A stretch of DNA of 64,000 nt from Microglena sp. YARC (GCA_022414725.1 CM039463.1:54543774-54607773), one strand, 5' to 3'; shown: positions 25,111 to 35,329, counted from the stretch's first letter. The notes: generated from the letters alone by a model not told the origin. Translations and numbers: made by a program.

Positions 25111-25320
25111 TATTATACTACGGCTAGTATATTGGGTTAGTACAAATTTGACGGTTTACGACACCATCTGATGGTTTACTACCCCTATCGTATTAAAATT
25201 TACTACCCCTATCGTATAAAAAAAATACGACCGTTTGCAACACAAACAACCATGGGGTCGTAATAAATAAATACTAGTCAAAATGGGGTATAGTAGAATC
25301 GAGTTTAATTCATAGTGAGG

Positions 25321-26480
25321 GCATGATGGCATCATCAATGTAAATCAGGATAGGGCTGGGCTCTCCATCTGTCCTGATCTGATGGGATTGCATGAGGAGT
25401 CCTGGCTGCCTGTGTGCTGCATTGCAGTAGGCACTGGCCATGGCTGCCTGCAGGCAGATGGTCCACTTCAATCTATCCTTCATGCTGGCTGAGCAGGAGG
25501 TACTTATATATGAGAGTGGCTAGCAGCTTGGAGTGCAAGTGGATAGGGGTAATAACTGGTGCAGGATTGGTGGGCATATCCTGTTCTCTCCAGATTTGGT
25601 GTGGAAGGGACCTCAGGTACTTGTACCTTGCATAGAAGTCGTGGATCAAGGTGTATAAGGGGAACCTGAGCATGTTGACTATGCAGGGTGGAGTGGGCAA
25701 GAGCATCATGTGATCTAATATTTCCATCAGTTCCCCCAGGGGATAGTATCCCTCCCTGTGGTTCTCAAGGGTGTAACCTGATAGCAGACATGTGGGCATT
25801 GTTCTGTATGTCAGCTTGGGAACCTGGTTCTGAGGTGGGAGGTGTGCTACCTGGTGAGAAGTCTGTGATGCCAGTGGGGACCATGGTCTGGAGGAGTACG
25901 TCCTCTTGGAACAGGGATAGGATGGCAGTGGTCAACTGTGTAGGTTTATCTGCAGGTTGCTCTGCTGCTGGCTCTACTGGGGGTTCTACTGGTGGCTCAA
26001 CTGCTGGCTGTACTGGTGGCTCTACTGGTAGTTCTACTGGTGGCTTTACTGGTGGTTCTACTGGTGGCTCTACTGGTGGCTTTACTGGTGGCTCTGCTGG
26101 TGGCTCTACTGGGGGTTCTACTGGTGGCTCAACTGCTGGCTGTACTAGTGGCTGGATAGTCTGCTGGCTGGCTACAGATGGATATCTCTTCTTATAGATC
26201 TCCAGCATTGATGCTTTCATGCTGGCCAGCTGTTGGGCAACATCTATGGCATCATCATCCTGGCTACAACTAGGGGCACTATCTGGCAGGACTTCTACAT
26301 ATCCTGCTTCTCTGTGACAGTCTGACCAGTACAGACAGTCTGGGGAAGGCTCACCATTTGATTTCTTCTGGTACTGGACAGTGGCAGGAGCTCTAGGGGG
26401 TGCTGGAGGTAGCAAAGGTTTCAATTTTTCCCTTACCGTCGAACTTGGGGTATTGCGGCGCATCCATGGCGATGGTCAGG
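25321..26480 (-). pseudogene. Retroelement-like gene fragment (gag-like, PVEPP repeats), interrupted by CACTA copy C
   Basis: Minus-strand coding potential runs from a segment reading PQYPKFDGKGK near 26450 (a phrase of gag-like character) through a 232-codon frame (26463-25765) whose middle is a PVEPP/PVKPP tandem repeat from a 12-bp DNA minisatellite. It shifts frame near 25790 into a 109-codon frame (25799-25473) and shifts again near 25475 into a frame ending ILIYIDDAIMP, directly at the CACTA terminus. At least two frame changes are needed, so it is either broken or spliced. YIDD recalls the reverse transcriptase YxDD box, but I cannot align the surrounding residues to that fold. A noisy copy lies at 7595-8650, and the part beyond the insertion is at 283-458. 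Confidence 0.4.
25965..26155. repeat. 12-bp minisatellite (TCTACTGGTGGC-type)
   Basis: About 15 units of a 12-bp repeat. On the minus strand they encode PVEPP-like repeats; on the plus strand they give a GGST-rich frame that I do not regard as a gene. Confidence 0.8.
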
Positions 26481-26819
26481 GGCAGGGCAAAGCTCAAGTA
26501 GATGGGAAAGGCGGGATTAGGGAGTAGGAGATCTGAGTACGATAAAACTCGAGATCTGGGGTCGGGTATTTGGGGAAAGGGGTGGGGAAAGCAACGGGGT
26601 GGGGTACGAGGAGGGTTTGGGGAAGGAAGGGTTGGGGTGAAGTCCAACTGGGGAGAGATCTGGAGGGTTTGATAGGTCAGGAGGTGGTTGAGAGACGGCT
26701 GAGGCTGCGTAAGCAACGGGACGTGGGAGATGGGAAGGGGGTGGTGGGGGCGCAAGTGGAGGTAGAGATGGTTGTCAGGGGGGTGAGGGGTGTGTGCTGG
26801 ACGACATCTTGATGCTCAA

Positions 26820-27400
26820 TGGAGCAGAATCAATCCGGATACGCGGATGATATACCGCACAAGAGTGGTGTCCCAGCGGGGAGGTTCTTGTCGGGTGGAG
26901 AGCCTTACTCGATCCTTTCAATTGATTCACTCCGCGCGACAACAATCAAAATGCCCTTCAGCTCGGAATACCGTCGAGCAAGGACAATCTAAAGCGAAGG
27001 GACCGTAACCTGTGAAATTCCGGAGTATGTGCAGAGCACAGAGACGAGGGGAAGACGGTAAGGATAAGATCTTTACAGTTAGATAAGCATTCGATCAATG
27101 CGCTAGGAGAAAGTACTGGGATGCCGCGGTACCTCATGGTACCGGCATCAGTGTCCGTGCCATAGCTGGCAGCGGCACAGCAGTACAGTGCAGCAGGGAG
27201 GAGTCCTGTGCACTCTAAGTCACTCTAGGTGAGCCGGTGAAACCCGGTGAATAACATGACTTGGGTAAAGTTGCCATTTATAGACAATAGCATATGATGA
27301 AATTAGTATGATATCATTTGATATCATTTGATATCATACTCGCTTTTGATCAACAGCATACGATATGCCAGTCCCAAACTATACTAGGGTACATGTTACA
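26820..27400 (-). other. Possible 5' LTR/leader of the retroelement-like fragment
   Basis: Read on the minus strand, the region starts with TGTAACATG (about 27392). It has a TATA-like CTATAAATGG near 27280, a threefold GATATCAAAT block (27310-27345), then a GC-rich leader ending in an ATG at about 26811 that opens only a ten-codon frame. This layout resembles an LTR plus leader upstream of gag, but there is no second copy in the window to prove the ends and no clear primer binding site. Confidence 0.25.
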
Positions 27401-28060
27401 CCCGGCATATTCGGCTGTAATACCTGTTAGTTATAATATAATGAAATAATGGCTGTAACAATATAATGGATGGGTCTCTATTGTATACTATAATAAAGAC
27501 CCATCCTATGGAGTGAACGAGGTGGAGAGGGTCCAAGTGTCCAACCATTCTCTTTTAACTTCAATACTATCATCAGATTTTGGCCCTAGAGATGAAAGCT
27601 CTAGATTATAGGGAAGGAAGCATGCACCCCTCCGATTCCCAGATCAGTACACTTGGCAAGCACCCAGTATGTTCCTGCATGCTTTGCGTGCACAATAAGC
27701 AGAGCCGTATGCCTTTTGCATGCATGCGTGTGTTTCCGGGATTCCTCTGTCTTACATTCAGCTTCTATAGACCTTAGATCCCCGCTGATCGGTTTATCAT
27801 ACCACGCCTCTTTAAACACTTCCAGCCTGTATGTGTTTGCTGTTGCATGCATCCCTTATACTCCCTGGTTGGCAATTGTAGTATTGAGCTGTGGTTTTAC
27901 CTTACAGCCATCTGATCAATGGCTTTAGTTGTGGCAAAACTACAACTCAACAACAATACGGTATGCTTTTTATGGAGTGTGTTCAGAAAAAAGAAAAAAG
28001 ACAGCCGGCACATAGTCGGCTGGTCGAGGCCTCGAGGGAGATTAGCTCCCAAGGCTATTT
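27401..28060. other. Intergenic, nothing recognised
   Basis: AT-rich sequence with short chance frames on both strands. No repeat shared with other parts of the window was seen until about 27980. Confidence 0.5.
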
Positions 28061-28140
28061 TTTTGAGGAGGAGGGGGGGGGGGGGGGGGGGGATTGGGGG
28101 GGGGGGGGGGGGGGGGGATGGGCCGTGAAGTGAAAATTAG
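27980..28140. repeat. Dispersed repeat containing an internal poly-G tract, copy 1
   Basis: AAAAGACAGCCGGCAC, then GAGATTAGCTCCCA, then about 50 nearly pure G (28070-28118), then GGGCCGTGAAGTGAAAA. The same order of blocks around a poly-G tract is found at 40925-41035, so the G-run is internal to a repeat family. Confidence 0.55.
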
Positions 28141-28396
28141 GCAATACGACATTTTCAGCCGTTACCTTTCTGTTCTCTTCCTGCCCTTCCTAGGATTGTT
28201 TTTTTATTGAGTGTCAAATTTGTGTTTCTGGGGCTGTTCAAGATTTGCACCATGTGGTCTTTGAACGTACTGATTTTTTCCCTGGTTAATATGTTTTTAC
28301 TGCCGAAGACAGCGAGCAGCCAAATTGCTGGCTGGAGCCAAGTTCAAGAAGGGAGTACCGTTTTTGAATATGTCCTCATCATGGGATGGGATGTGG

Positions 28397-28824
28397 TAAA
28401 TCTGAGGTACCTACTTATCTCATCATATATAGGGAGAGGCATTGATTTATATAGAGATATATCTATATACATCTACATTGGCGAAGCTGGATTTTTGAAA
28501 ATCGGCATATGGCGCCTTACAAAAATATAAATCTGGTTTTACAATTATGGCATAGGGCACCATATCATATTGCAGGCGCTTCGACTGGATTTTCCGGTGT
28601 CTATCTGATGTTACCGCATATGTTGTAGATACACACAATATATATATTTGATAAATATGTATCTATATATTTTTGGCAATATAGATCTATTTGCCGCCCC
28701 CTAATCATATAATTAAGGGCGCCTGGAGGCGCGCCCCGAATGAAATAATTCGAATCCTTAATTCAATGTATTATAAATCATTTAATTGAATTGTAAACCT
28801 GAGGTACCTGCTTATCTCATCATA
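28397..28824. repeat. 30-bp direct repeats flanking a 367-bp segment
   Basis: CTGAGGTACC(T)ACTTATCTC at 28400 and its near-identical partner (one G for A) at 28798 flank an AT-rich segment that itself contains a GGCGCCTGGAGGCGC block (28716-28733). This may be an insertion with a long duplication or a rearranged tandem repeat. Confidence 0.5.
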
Positions 28825-29740
28825 GAACTAGCTCCCTAAGTGGTTCGTAGATTCACAAACTCTTCCTACTATATTGTTGACGGTTACATTCTAAACACAC
28901 ATTCAATATCATATTATCATGGGCATGTGATCAATATGCTCAGCCCCATGAACACGATTAGTTAAATTGCAGGACCATATTTACTCGTTGAGAGTGGCAG
29001 TCTTTAGGCTGCTAATAGGCTATTTAATAACATCATCTGGACACTTCTTTAAACCTTCTGATCATACTACTACATGATTGAATTCTCTACTCTTCAATGT
29101 ACCCAGTTTGTTCTGCCTGCAAACTATGAGAAGCCTCAACGTTTTCGGTCTGGCAGTACGTGGCACATGAGGTAATGCCTACTCAGCATGTACGCATTCA
29201 GCATCCTTGCCAGCCAACGCATCCCCATCAGACAAACCCGCAGTCCATGCATCAGACAACTCCTTATTACCAAGCTGTGCATTGCAGTGCTCGGGCACGA
29301 ATATAGGCAGTATAACTGGTTTTGGCTCGAATCATGTGATGGCCTACATGCCAACCTTTTGGCGGTAGGGGTACCAACAAGTAAGCAAGCCAGCAATATA
29401 GGCACATACAGTACTTGCAAGTGGAAATGTGTTTTGTATTGAAAGGATTTTCACTCGGAAGAGGTCAAGTGGGACCCTGTAAATAGATAAAACAGCACCT
29501 ACTAAGGATCCAGAAAGAAAGGCAGAGAAAGTCCTACAATGGTAGGAAGTTCACGTTGGAAAAGCGGGGCATGCCTAACCATATATATACATGGAAGCGA
29601 TTCGCTGACTCGACACAACGTAGGGAGTCATACCTTCTCTATTTCTACCTGACACGCTGACACGACATGACAAAGGGAGTCACAACTACTTGATCTCTAT
29701 AATCTCCCTCCGCTACGCAATCCTCAGTTCTTAGCAGAGC
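28825..29740. other. Intergenic, nothing recognised
   Basis: Mixed-composition DNA with short unsupported frames on both strands. GGGAGTCA recurs at 29623 and 29675. No domain or family is recognised. Confidence 0.5.
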
Positions 29741-29744
29741 CCCC

Positions 29745-29948
29745 ACTTCTGGGGGGCGGGAGCTCCCAGGGTCACCCCGTTGGTACACTCGACAGTTCGG
29801 CGACCCAAAGCCTGAACCTAACAGTCTCAAGTAACTGTCTCATAGCTGACTGTCTTGTAACTAACTGGCTTCAGTCTGTGGCTTCATGTCGCTCCGATAG
29901 CCAACACTCTCCGCCAATTTCGGCTTCGCTTGCGATGCTGCCTAGGAC
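29745..29948 (-). repeat. About 200-bp dispersed repeat, copy 1 (reversed)
   Basis: Its reverse complement matches 35099-35307 and 36003-36175. Shared landmarks are GGCGGAGAGTGT, GGAGCGACA, GCCAGTTAGTT and GGGGGCTCC/GGGAGCTCCCGCC, in the same order. The family is unidentified; it could be a MITE or solo LTR. Confidence 0.55.
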
Positions 29949-29962
29949 ATGTCTATGTGTGT

Positions 29963-30070
29963 GTTGTAAAAGGAATTTCACCCAGGAGGTGGGTCTCCCA
30001 ACATGAACCAGCAGCATCAAGGATTCAGTTTGAATGGTGGTAGCCACTCCTACAGAGTGAAGAACCCTTA
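29963..30070 (-). repeat. SINE-like repeat, copy 3 (tailless, diverged)
   Basis: GTAAAAGGAATTTCACCCAG through TTTGAATGGTGGTAGCCACT and CCCTTAGTG matches the body of the repeats at 127-273 and 49534-49676 in order. The poly-T head is missing. Confidence 0.55.
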
Positions 30071-30333
30071 GTGCCTGAGTTGTTCATGGGGACACCCAAA
30101 TATGCTTCTCTATGTGCAGCCTGTTTCAAAATCTGCTTCTTGAGACGCAACCAGTTGCAAGGTTTGCGTCTGTGACGCGACGGACCCACCCAAATCTGCG
30201 ACGAAGAGTATTAGATGCATAAGTCCCCTTAGCCTGGTTGACTGGATTAGGTCGTATTAACATGTTCTCTGTCATCAGTTTCATAAGTTCCCTCAGTTCC
30301 CTAAGTTTCATAAGTTCATAAGTTTCATAAGTT

Positions 30334-30537
30334 CCATAGCTTTTCTTTTCAGCTACAAGCACTAGCTTCTAGGCAGCTCCCCTGACTAGCTAGTCAGCCA
30401 AACCTGATGCAACCTAATGCACCTTGAAGCTCAGACAGCCAGCTTTCTTGCACCATGACATCCTGGTGCTTGGCCCGGTGGCTGGCTCTGGGAGCTGCCT
30501 AAAAGCTGCTGCTCGTAGCTGAAAAGAAAAGCTATGG
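30334..30537. mobile_element. 204-bp MITE-like element with about 48-bp terminal inverted repeats
   Basis: It starts CCATAGCTTTTCTTTTCAGC and ends with the reverse complement. The arms are about 48 bp with four mismatches, and the interior lacks any frame. Relatives lie at 32381-32561, 34057-34110 (end only), 34386-34520 (one half) and, degraded, beside the CACTA left ends (14670-14700, 18700-18750). I could not fix a target duplication, so the superfamily is open. Confidence 0.75.
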
Positions 30538-30639
30538 TTTCATACCTTCCAGTCCAGTGCTATCCTAGTAGGCTAACACTGGACTGGAACAATATGTAAT
30601 ACATAAACATTACCATGATCTTTTATACTCAAGCAATGC

Positions 30640-31030
30640 ACCCGCCACCACCCACACAGCCATGCAACTGCCCTAATAGCACCCCACAGCCATGAGAGAT
30701 CCCCACCGCCACTGACACAGCAATGGGGGTTCCTCACCACCACCCAAACAGCATGAGAGTGCCCTGCCACTAACCACGCAGCCATGGGGGTGCCCTGCCA
30801 CCGCCCACACAGCCATGAGACTGTCATTACCACGTGCATAGTCATGAGGGTGCCCGGCTACCGCCCACACATTCATGAGACTGTCCTATTACCACGCACA
30901 TATCCATGAGGGTGCCCTGCCACCGCCCACACAGTCATGAGACTGTCCTATGACCACCCACACAGCCATGGGAGTGTGCTAACACCACACATATCTATGG
31001 GATAACCCAACCACCATCCACAAACCTGAA
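30640..31030. repeat. About 31-bp minisatellite
   Basis: Repeats of CACACAGCCATGAG(A)GTGCC and ACAGTCATGAGACTGTCC-like units, about 12 copies, partly paired into roughly 62-bp double units. Minus-strand frames here are repeat by-products. Confidence 0.7.
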
Positions 31031-31381
31031 GTTTTGGTCCACCAGGAACTCCTCTTCCCTAATTACGAAGGGATATCAATGGGGGGTGGGGGGATAACTG
31101 TTGAGAATGGTGCTCAATTGAAGCAAGCAAAACACCTCGGAAGAGGCAGCAGTAGTGAGCAGCAGTGGAATTATGGGTTTGACTGAGTGTAATATTCATC
31201 ACTCCCTCACTTTTCTCTGGAGCCTCTTACTCATCAACACGGGACTGCATCGCTATAAATATGAAAATCTGTATGGTATGAATATATCTAATTGATACTT
31301 GATATATGGTGTGCTTCATTATAAATATGAAAATTGTGACTTTCCCCAGCTGCGGCCTACGGGAGGGTTCCCCAAACAGGT

Positions 31382-31522
31382 GGGGGGAAGCTACCCTCCA
31401 GTGAGCTAGCATCCACAAGCCAGATCTCCTCGGGTTTAGGTTTTAGGGGTTTAGGATACAAGGTTTAGGTTAAAGGAGATCTGGCTTGTGGATGCTAGCT
31501 CACTGGAGGGTAGCTTCCCCCC
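31382..31522. repeat. Perfect 49-bp inverted repeat with a telomere-like loop
   Basis: 31382-31430 is the exact reverse complement of 31474-31522. The 43-nt loop carries GGTTTAGG, TTTTAGGGG, TTTAGG and GGTTTAGG, resembling the plant and algal telomere repeat TTTAGGG. There is no coding frame. Confidence 0.85.
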
Positions 31523-31589
31523 TCCCCCTGAACACCACGCTCCTCTAGGCATTGTTTCTCTTCCGTCTGATACTTGATAAATAATTATA

Positions 31590-32028
31590 CTGATGGTGTA
31601 CATCATTATAAATCTGAAAATCAACTTGAGACTACATCATTATAAATCTGAAAATCAACTTGAGACTACATCATTATAAATCTGAAAATCAACTTGAGAC
31701 TACATCATTATAAATCTGAAAATCAACTTGAGACTACATCATTATAAATCTGAAAATCAACTTGAGACTACATCATTATAAATCTGAAAATCAACTTGGG
31801 ACTACATCATTATAAATCTGAAAATCAACTTGAGACTACATCATTATAAATCTGAAAATCAACTTGAGACTACATTATAAATCTGAAAACTTGGGACTAT
31901 CATTATAACAACTGGAGACTACATTATAAATCTGAAAACTTGGGACTACATCATTATAAATCTGAAAATCAACTTGGGACTACATCATTATAAATCTGAA
32001 AATCAACTTGGGACTACATCATTACACA
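31590..32028. repeat. 34-bp tandem array with TATAAAT in every unit
   Basis: About 13 units of a 34-bp repeat, TACATCATTATAAATCTGAA plus AATCAACTTGAGAC, nearly identical with a few shortened units around 31870-31930. Single diverged units occur upstream at about 31252 and 31315. Confidence 0.9.
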
Positions 32029-32117
32029 GATTATGCTCCTGATGTCACTCGTCCAATAAATCGTATCCAATGGCAGGCTCTTGAGAAAGAAGTTCGAAGT
32101 CGTCTTTTGTTTTACTA

Positions 32118-32380
32118 CAAAGAAATCACACCTTCCTAGTTACCCTCTTCGGGGTATCCTACACCTTCCAAGTTGCACTTTTCAGGGTATCATAAACCTT
32201 CCTAGTTACACTTTTTACGGTATCGTAAACCTTCCTAGTTACACTTTTCAGGGTATGATACACCTTCCAAGTTACACTTTTCAGGGTATCATACACCTTT
32301 CAAGTTACACTTTTCAAGGTATCGTACACTTTCCTAGTTACCCTCTTCGGGGATCATACACTTTCCTACTAACCCTCTTC
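32118..32380. repeat. 33-bp tandem array
   Basis: About eight units on CCTTCCTAGTTACACTTTTC plus AGGGTATCATACA. The array ends where the MITE-like element begins. Confidence 0.8.
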
Positions 32381-32561
32381 GCTTTTTTTTTCCAGCTACG
32401 AGCAGCAGCTTCTAGGCAGCTCCCCCGTCTGGCTACCCAGCCAAACTTGGCACAACCTCGAGGACCTCAATGGTGACATCAACTTCCCAGAACTGCTGAG
32501 ATAGTTCGGTGCAGTCTAGTGGTCGGCTCAGGGAGCTGCATAGAAGCTGCTATGAAAAGCC
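32381..32561. mobile_element. MITE-like element, copy 2
   Basis: The left end CCAGCTACGAGCAGCAGCTT and CTAGGCAGCTCCC match the 30334 element. The right end GGGAGCTGCATAGAAGCTGC then ATGAAAAGC is its inverse. The interior is about 60% like copy 1 by eye. Confidence 0.65.
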
Positions 32562-32807
32562 AAAATGAAACCCCCCGTCTCTTAGGGGTATCGTCCAACG
32601 TATTTGAAACCTTGATTTTGTAGCAGGATTGAGTGCAACTAATCTATATCTCTGGTATATGTACCTTCAGATTCAGTATTTTGACATCTCTAGTATGCCT
32701 TTTGTATATGTCCAATGACAATTAATTACTCGGTTTTTCCTTGGCCTTCGCTGTTTTCCCCCACACCGATGGAAAAACTGAAGTGCGGGAATAAACATTG
32801 AAAATAT

Positions 32808-33025
32808 GCTGCCTGGTCAGCTTAGCATGCTGCCTGGTTAGCTTAGTATGCTTCCTAGGCAGCTTAGCATGCTCCCTAGTTCGCTTAGTAGGCTCCCTAG
32901 TTCGCTTAGTATGCTCCCTAGTTCGTTTAGTACGCTCCCTGGTGCACTTACTATGCTGCCTGGTTTGCTTACTATGCTCCTTGGTTTGCTTAGTATGCTC
33001 CCTGGTTCGCTTAGTAAGCTCCCTG
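32808..33025. repeat. 21-bp tandem array
   Basis: About ten units of GCTTAGTATGCTCCCTGGTT(C). A 21-bp period keeps frame, giving SLVRLVC-type repeats on the plus strand and GSILSEL-type repeats on the minus strand. I do not treat either as a gene. Confidence 0.8.
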
Positions 33026-33217
33026 CTTCCCGTTGGTATAGCACAGGGGAAGTTGGAACTACAAGACGGTGATCATGCATGAGTTGGCTCAGAAAGCATA
33101 TAACAATCCAATTAACAAAAACAGAAACAAATGATTCCTGTTCAAAAAAGAGTTTTGCGGTCGCTCTCAACTGCTTTGGTAGCACTGTCCAGGTTGAGTA
33201 GCAGCCCATTCTCTACC

Positions 33218-33270
33218 CTAGTAAGTCGGAGCTCCCTTAATACCACGCCCAACCTGGCGTTATCATTACT
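33218..33270. repeat. Fragment shared with the 14649-18759 palindrome
   Basis: TCCCTTAATACCACGCCCAA followed by ATCATTAC matches 18235-18270 and the reverse at about 15155-15190, so the palindrome contains a dispersed repeat. Confidence 0.5.
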
Positions 33271-33284
33271 TTTTTGTTTTGAAA

Positions 33285-33725
33285 ATAGTAGTAGGCAGAC
33301 AGGGCCTGTTAATCTGAACAGGCACAAATTCTACACAACCATTTTTTTGGTTGAGCAGACAGGGGCTGTTTTCCTCAACCAGCACAAATTCTGCACAACT
33401 ATGTTTTGGGGTTGTGCAGACAGTGGCTGTTTTTCTGAACAGGCACAAATTCTATACAACCCTTTGTTTGGTTGTGCAGACAGTGGCTGTTTATCTAAAT
33501 ATACACAAATTCTACACATTTTTTGTTGTTGTGCAGACAGTGGCTGTTTATCTAAACATATACAAATTCTACCCAATATGTTTTGGGTGTTCAGACAAGG
33601 CCTGTTTTTCTTAACATACACAACATCTACACAGTTTTTTTGTGTGCAGCAAGGGCTGTTTTTCAGGCAATTTTTGGTTGTGCACACAGTGGCTGTTTTT
33701 ATGAACAGATCCACAAGCCCTGCAC
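33285..33725. repeat. About 59-bp tandem array
   Basis: Eight units with GTGCAGACAGTGGCTGTTT, then AACAGGCACAAATTCTACAC. Both strands are open across much of it (226 and 127 codons), a composition effect. Confidence 0.8.
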
Positions 33726-34385
33726 AACCATTTGGTATAGTTAGGGAACGGCAACTAATATTAGTGTTTGAAAAACTAATATTAACTAATATTATTACAG
33801 TGTCACAATAGTATTAGTTTTCCAAATAAATTCAAATTTCTGGTGAGACAGCTCGTCCGACTAATATTATATAATATGATTTAATCTAATTTATTCACTA
33901 ATATTATATAACATAGCCGACCCCTAGGTATAGTTGTGCAGACTATACAAGATGGGCCTTTTTTTCATATAAAACACAACTGATAAAAAGACTCAACTGT
34001 TAAACAAACACATTGTTTTAATAGACTCAAACTATTTCTGAGCCTACACAAGCCTGTTTCAGTTTTTGGCTACATGTAGCAGCCTCTATGCAGCTCCCTC
34101 CAGGGTGTTTTTCAAATCTGAAAGTGGGTTTTCTTAAATGTATGGTCTAAGGCCTCCTCCAGGGACAGCGTTAGAGTGATCTTAACAGCTTTTAAGCTTT
34201 TATAGCCTTTTTAGGGCAGTTTAGGGCAAAAAAGAAGAAAACTCCTTTATGTTTACTTTCTTATAGCGATATTTTCGCCAAAACGGGGTAAAAACTATCG
34301 ATCGCTATATATATAGCGGTAAAAAAGCCCTGGCTCCCTCCCAACAGCAAAACAGTTTGTCAACACAATTTTTTTTAGACTCTTA
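33726..34385. other. AT-rich spacer with short palindromes and a MITE end
   Basis: ACTAATATTAGT and related palindromes recur at 33750-33905. 34057-34110 is a lone MITE-like end. ATCGCTATATATATAGCGGT at about 34302 is another palindrome. No gene is seen. Confidence 0.5.
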
Positions 34386-34520
34386 AAAAGCCTAAGAGCA
34401 GCTTCTAGGCAGCTCTCCTAACCGACTATTCATCAAAATCTTAAGCAACCTAGTGCACCTTGAAGCTGATATCGCCAGCTTTCCAGTGCTCCTAGAATCT
34501 CTGGTTTTGGCCCAGCCTGA
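34386..34520. repeat. Half MITE-like element
   Basis: AGAGCAGCTTCTAGGCAGCT then AACCTAGTGCACCTTGAAGCT follows the order of the 30334 element, but the right terminal repeat is missing. Confidence 0.5.
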
Positions 34521-34539
34521 AAAAGACGTGGATGTCAAT

Positions 34540-35070
34540 TTCTGAATTGAAGATGAACTAGCAGTATTGGAACTGACGATGCTCTCAATTCCAATTTCCT
34601 GCACACTCATCCAGTTTTTTGTTTTTCAAGATTGACTAACAGAATTGCAAGTGAAGAGCTTTCAATTCCACTTCCTTGCACACTCTTATGGTCGCAACCT
34701 TTGTTTAAATTGAAGATGGACTAGCAGAATTGTAAGTGAAGAGCTTTCAATTCCACTTCCTCGCGCACTCTTCCGGTCGCAACATCTTTTTAAATTGAAG
34801 ATGGACCAGTAGAATTGCAATTGAAGAGCTTTTAGCTTTCAATTCCACTTCCCTGAGCAATCATTCAGTCTTAGCCTCTCTCTTTTCTTTTCTTCTTTTT
34901 TGAATTGAAAATGGACGAGCAGAATTGAAAGTGATGAGCATGTCCATTCCAGTTTTATGAGCATTCATCAGCAGCAAGCTTTTTTTAATTGAAGATGGGC
35001 GAGCAGAATTGAAAGTGGAGAGCTTTCAACTCCACTTTCCTGGGCAATCATGAGCAGCAAGCACGGGTTG
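34540..35070. repeat. About 90-bp tandem array, six units
   Basis: Units contain TTGAAGATGGACTAGCAGAA then GAGCTTTCAATTCCACTTCC and a CACTC(T/A)T block. Single diverged units follow at about 35620-35720 and 35925-35990. Confidence 0.75.
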
Positions 35071-35320
35071 TAGCCCTTCTCTACTAGGATCATAATCCCG
35101 ACAAGTTCTATGCAGCGTCGCATGCGTCACTAAAAAATGGCGGAGAGTGTGCGCGACGGAGCAACAGGTGGCAACGGAAGCGAGTTAATTACGAGACCAT
35201 TGGCTGACGTGTCAGGCTTCAGCTCGGGTCGGACAGATGGACAAATGAGAAACCCTGGGGGCTCCTGCCCTCTTGAAGAGGGGTGACGGGGTTAGCCATT
35301 CTCAACGAGGATCATAATCC
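35071..35320. mobile_element. About 200-bp dispersed repeat, copy 2, with flanking 13-bp direct repeats
   Basis: The repeat body is 35099-35307. AGGATCATAATCC occurs exactly at 35086-35098 and 35308-35320. A 28-nt flank matches with four differences, suggesting either a target duplication or a repeat boundary. Confidence 0.5.
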
Positions 35321-35329
35321 TATAAATCA

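Larger units (their letters stand above)
18760..25317. mobile_element. CACTA transposon copy C, cleanest sequence
   Basis: The right terminal repeat is exact (GAATCGAGTTTAATTCATAG followed by TG, ending at 25317) and is followed by AGG. The left terminus is recognisable but error-laden, and is preceded by CTA rather than AGG. The order inside is: left subterminal repeats (18830-19170), 11-unit 186-bp array, a 590-bp open frame, a twofold 150-bp duplication, CTGCC-type repeats, a pyrimidine-rich tract, the G-rich minisatellite, a TA microsatellite and right subterminal repeats. No transposase domain was seen. The unlike flanking triplets suggest that this copy is a join of two different insertions. 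Confidence 0.8.

Noticed and set aside
25321..25400. YIDD as a reverse transcriptase active site
   Set aside because: The residues around ILIYIDDAIMP do not align to the reverse transcriptase fold and the frame is short, so it is only noted within the gene fragment.
25688..26197. Plus-strand GGST-repeat frame
   Set aside because: It is the antisense of the PVEPP repeat. The minus strand has the longer, more protein-like context on both sides.
31590..32028. Regular 34-bp repeats resembling a CRISPR array
   Set aside because: Units are contiguous with no unique spacers, in a eukaryotic repeat setting.
32798..33082. 94-codon SLVRLVC-repeat frame and its antisense
   Set aside because: A 21-bp tandem repeat keeps both strands open; no start context or domain.
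33131..33811. 226-codon frame over the 59-bp array
   Set aside because: Both strands are open across the array and the translation is just the repeat.
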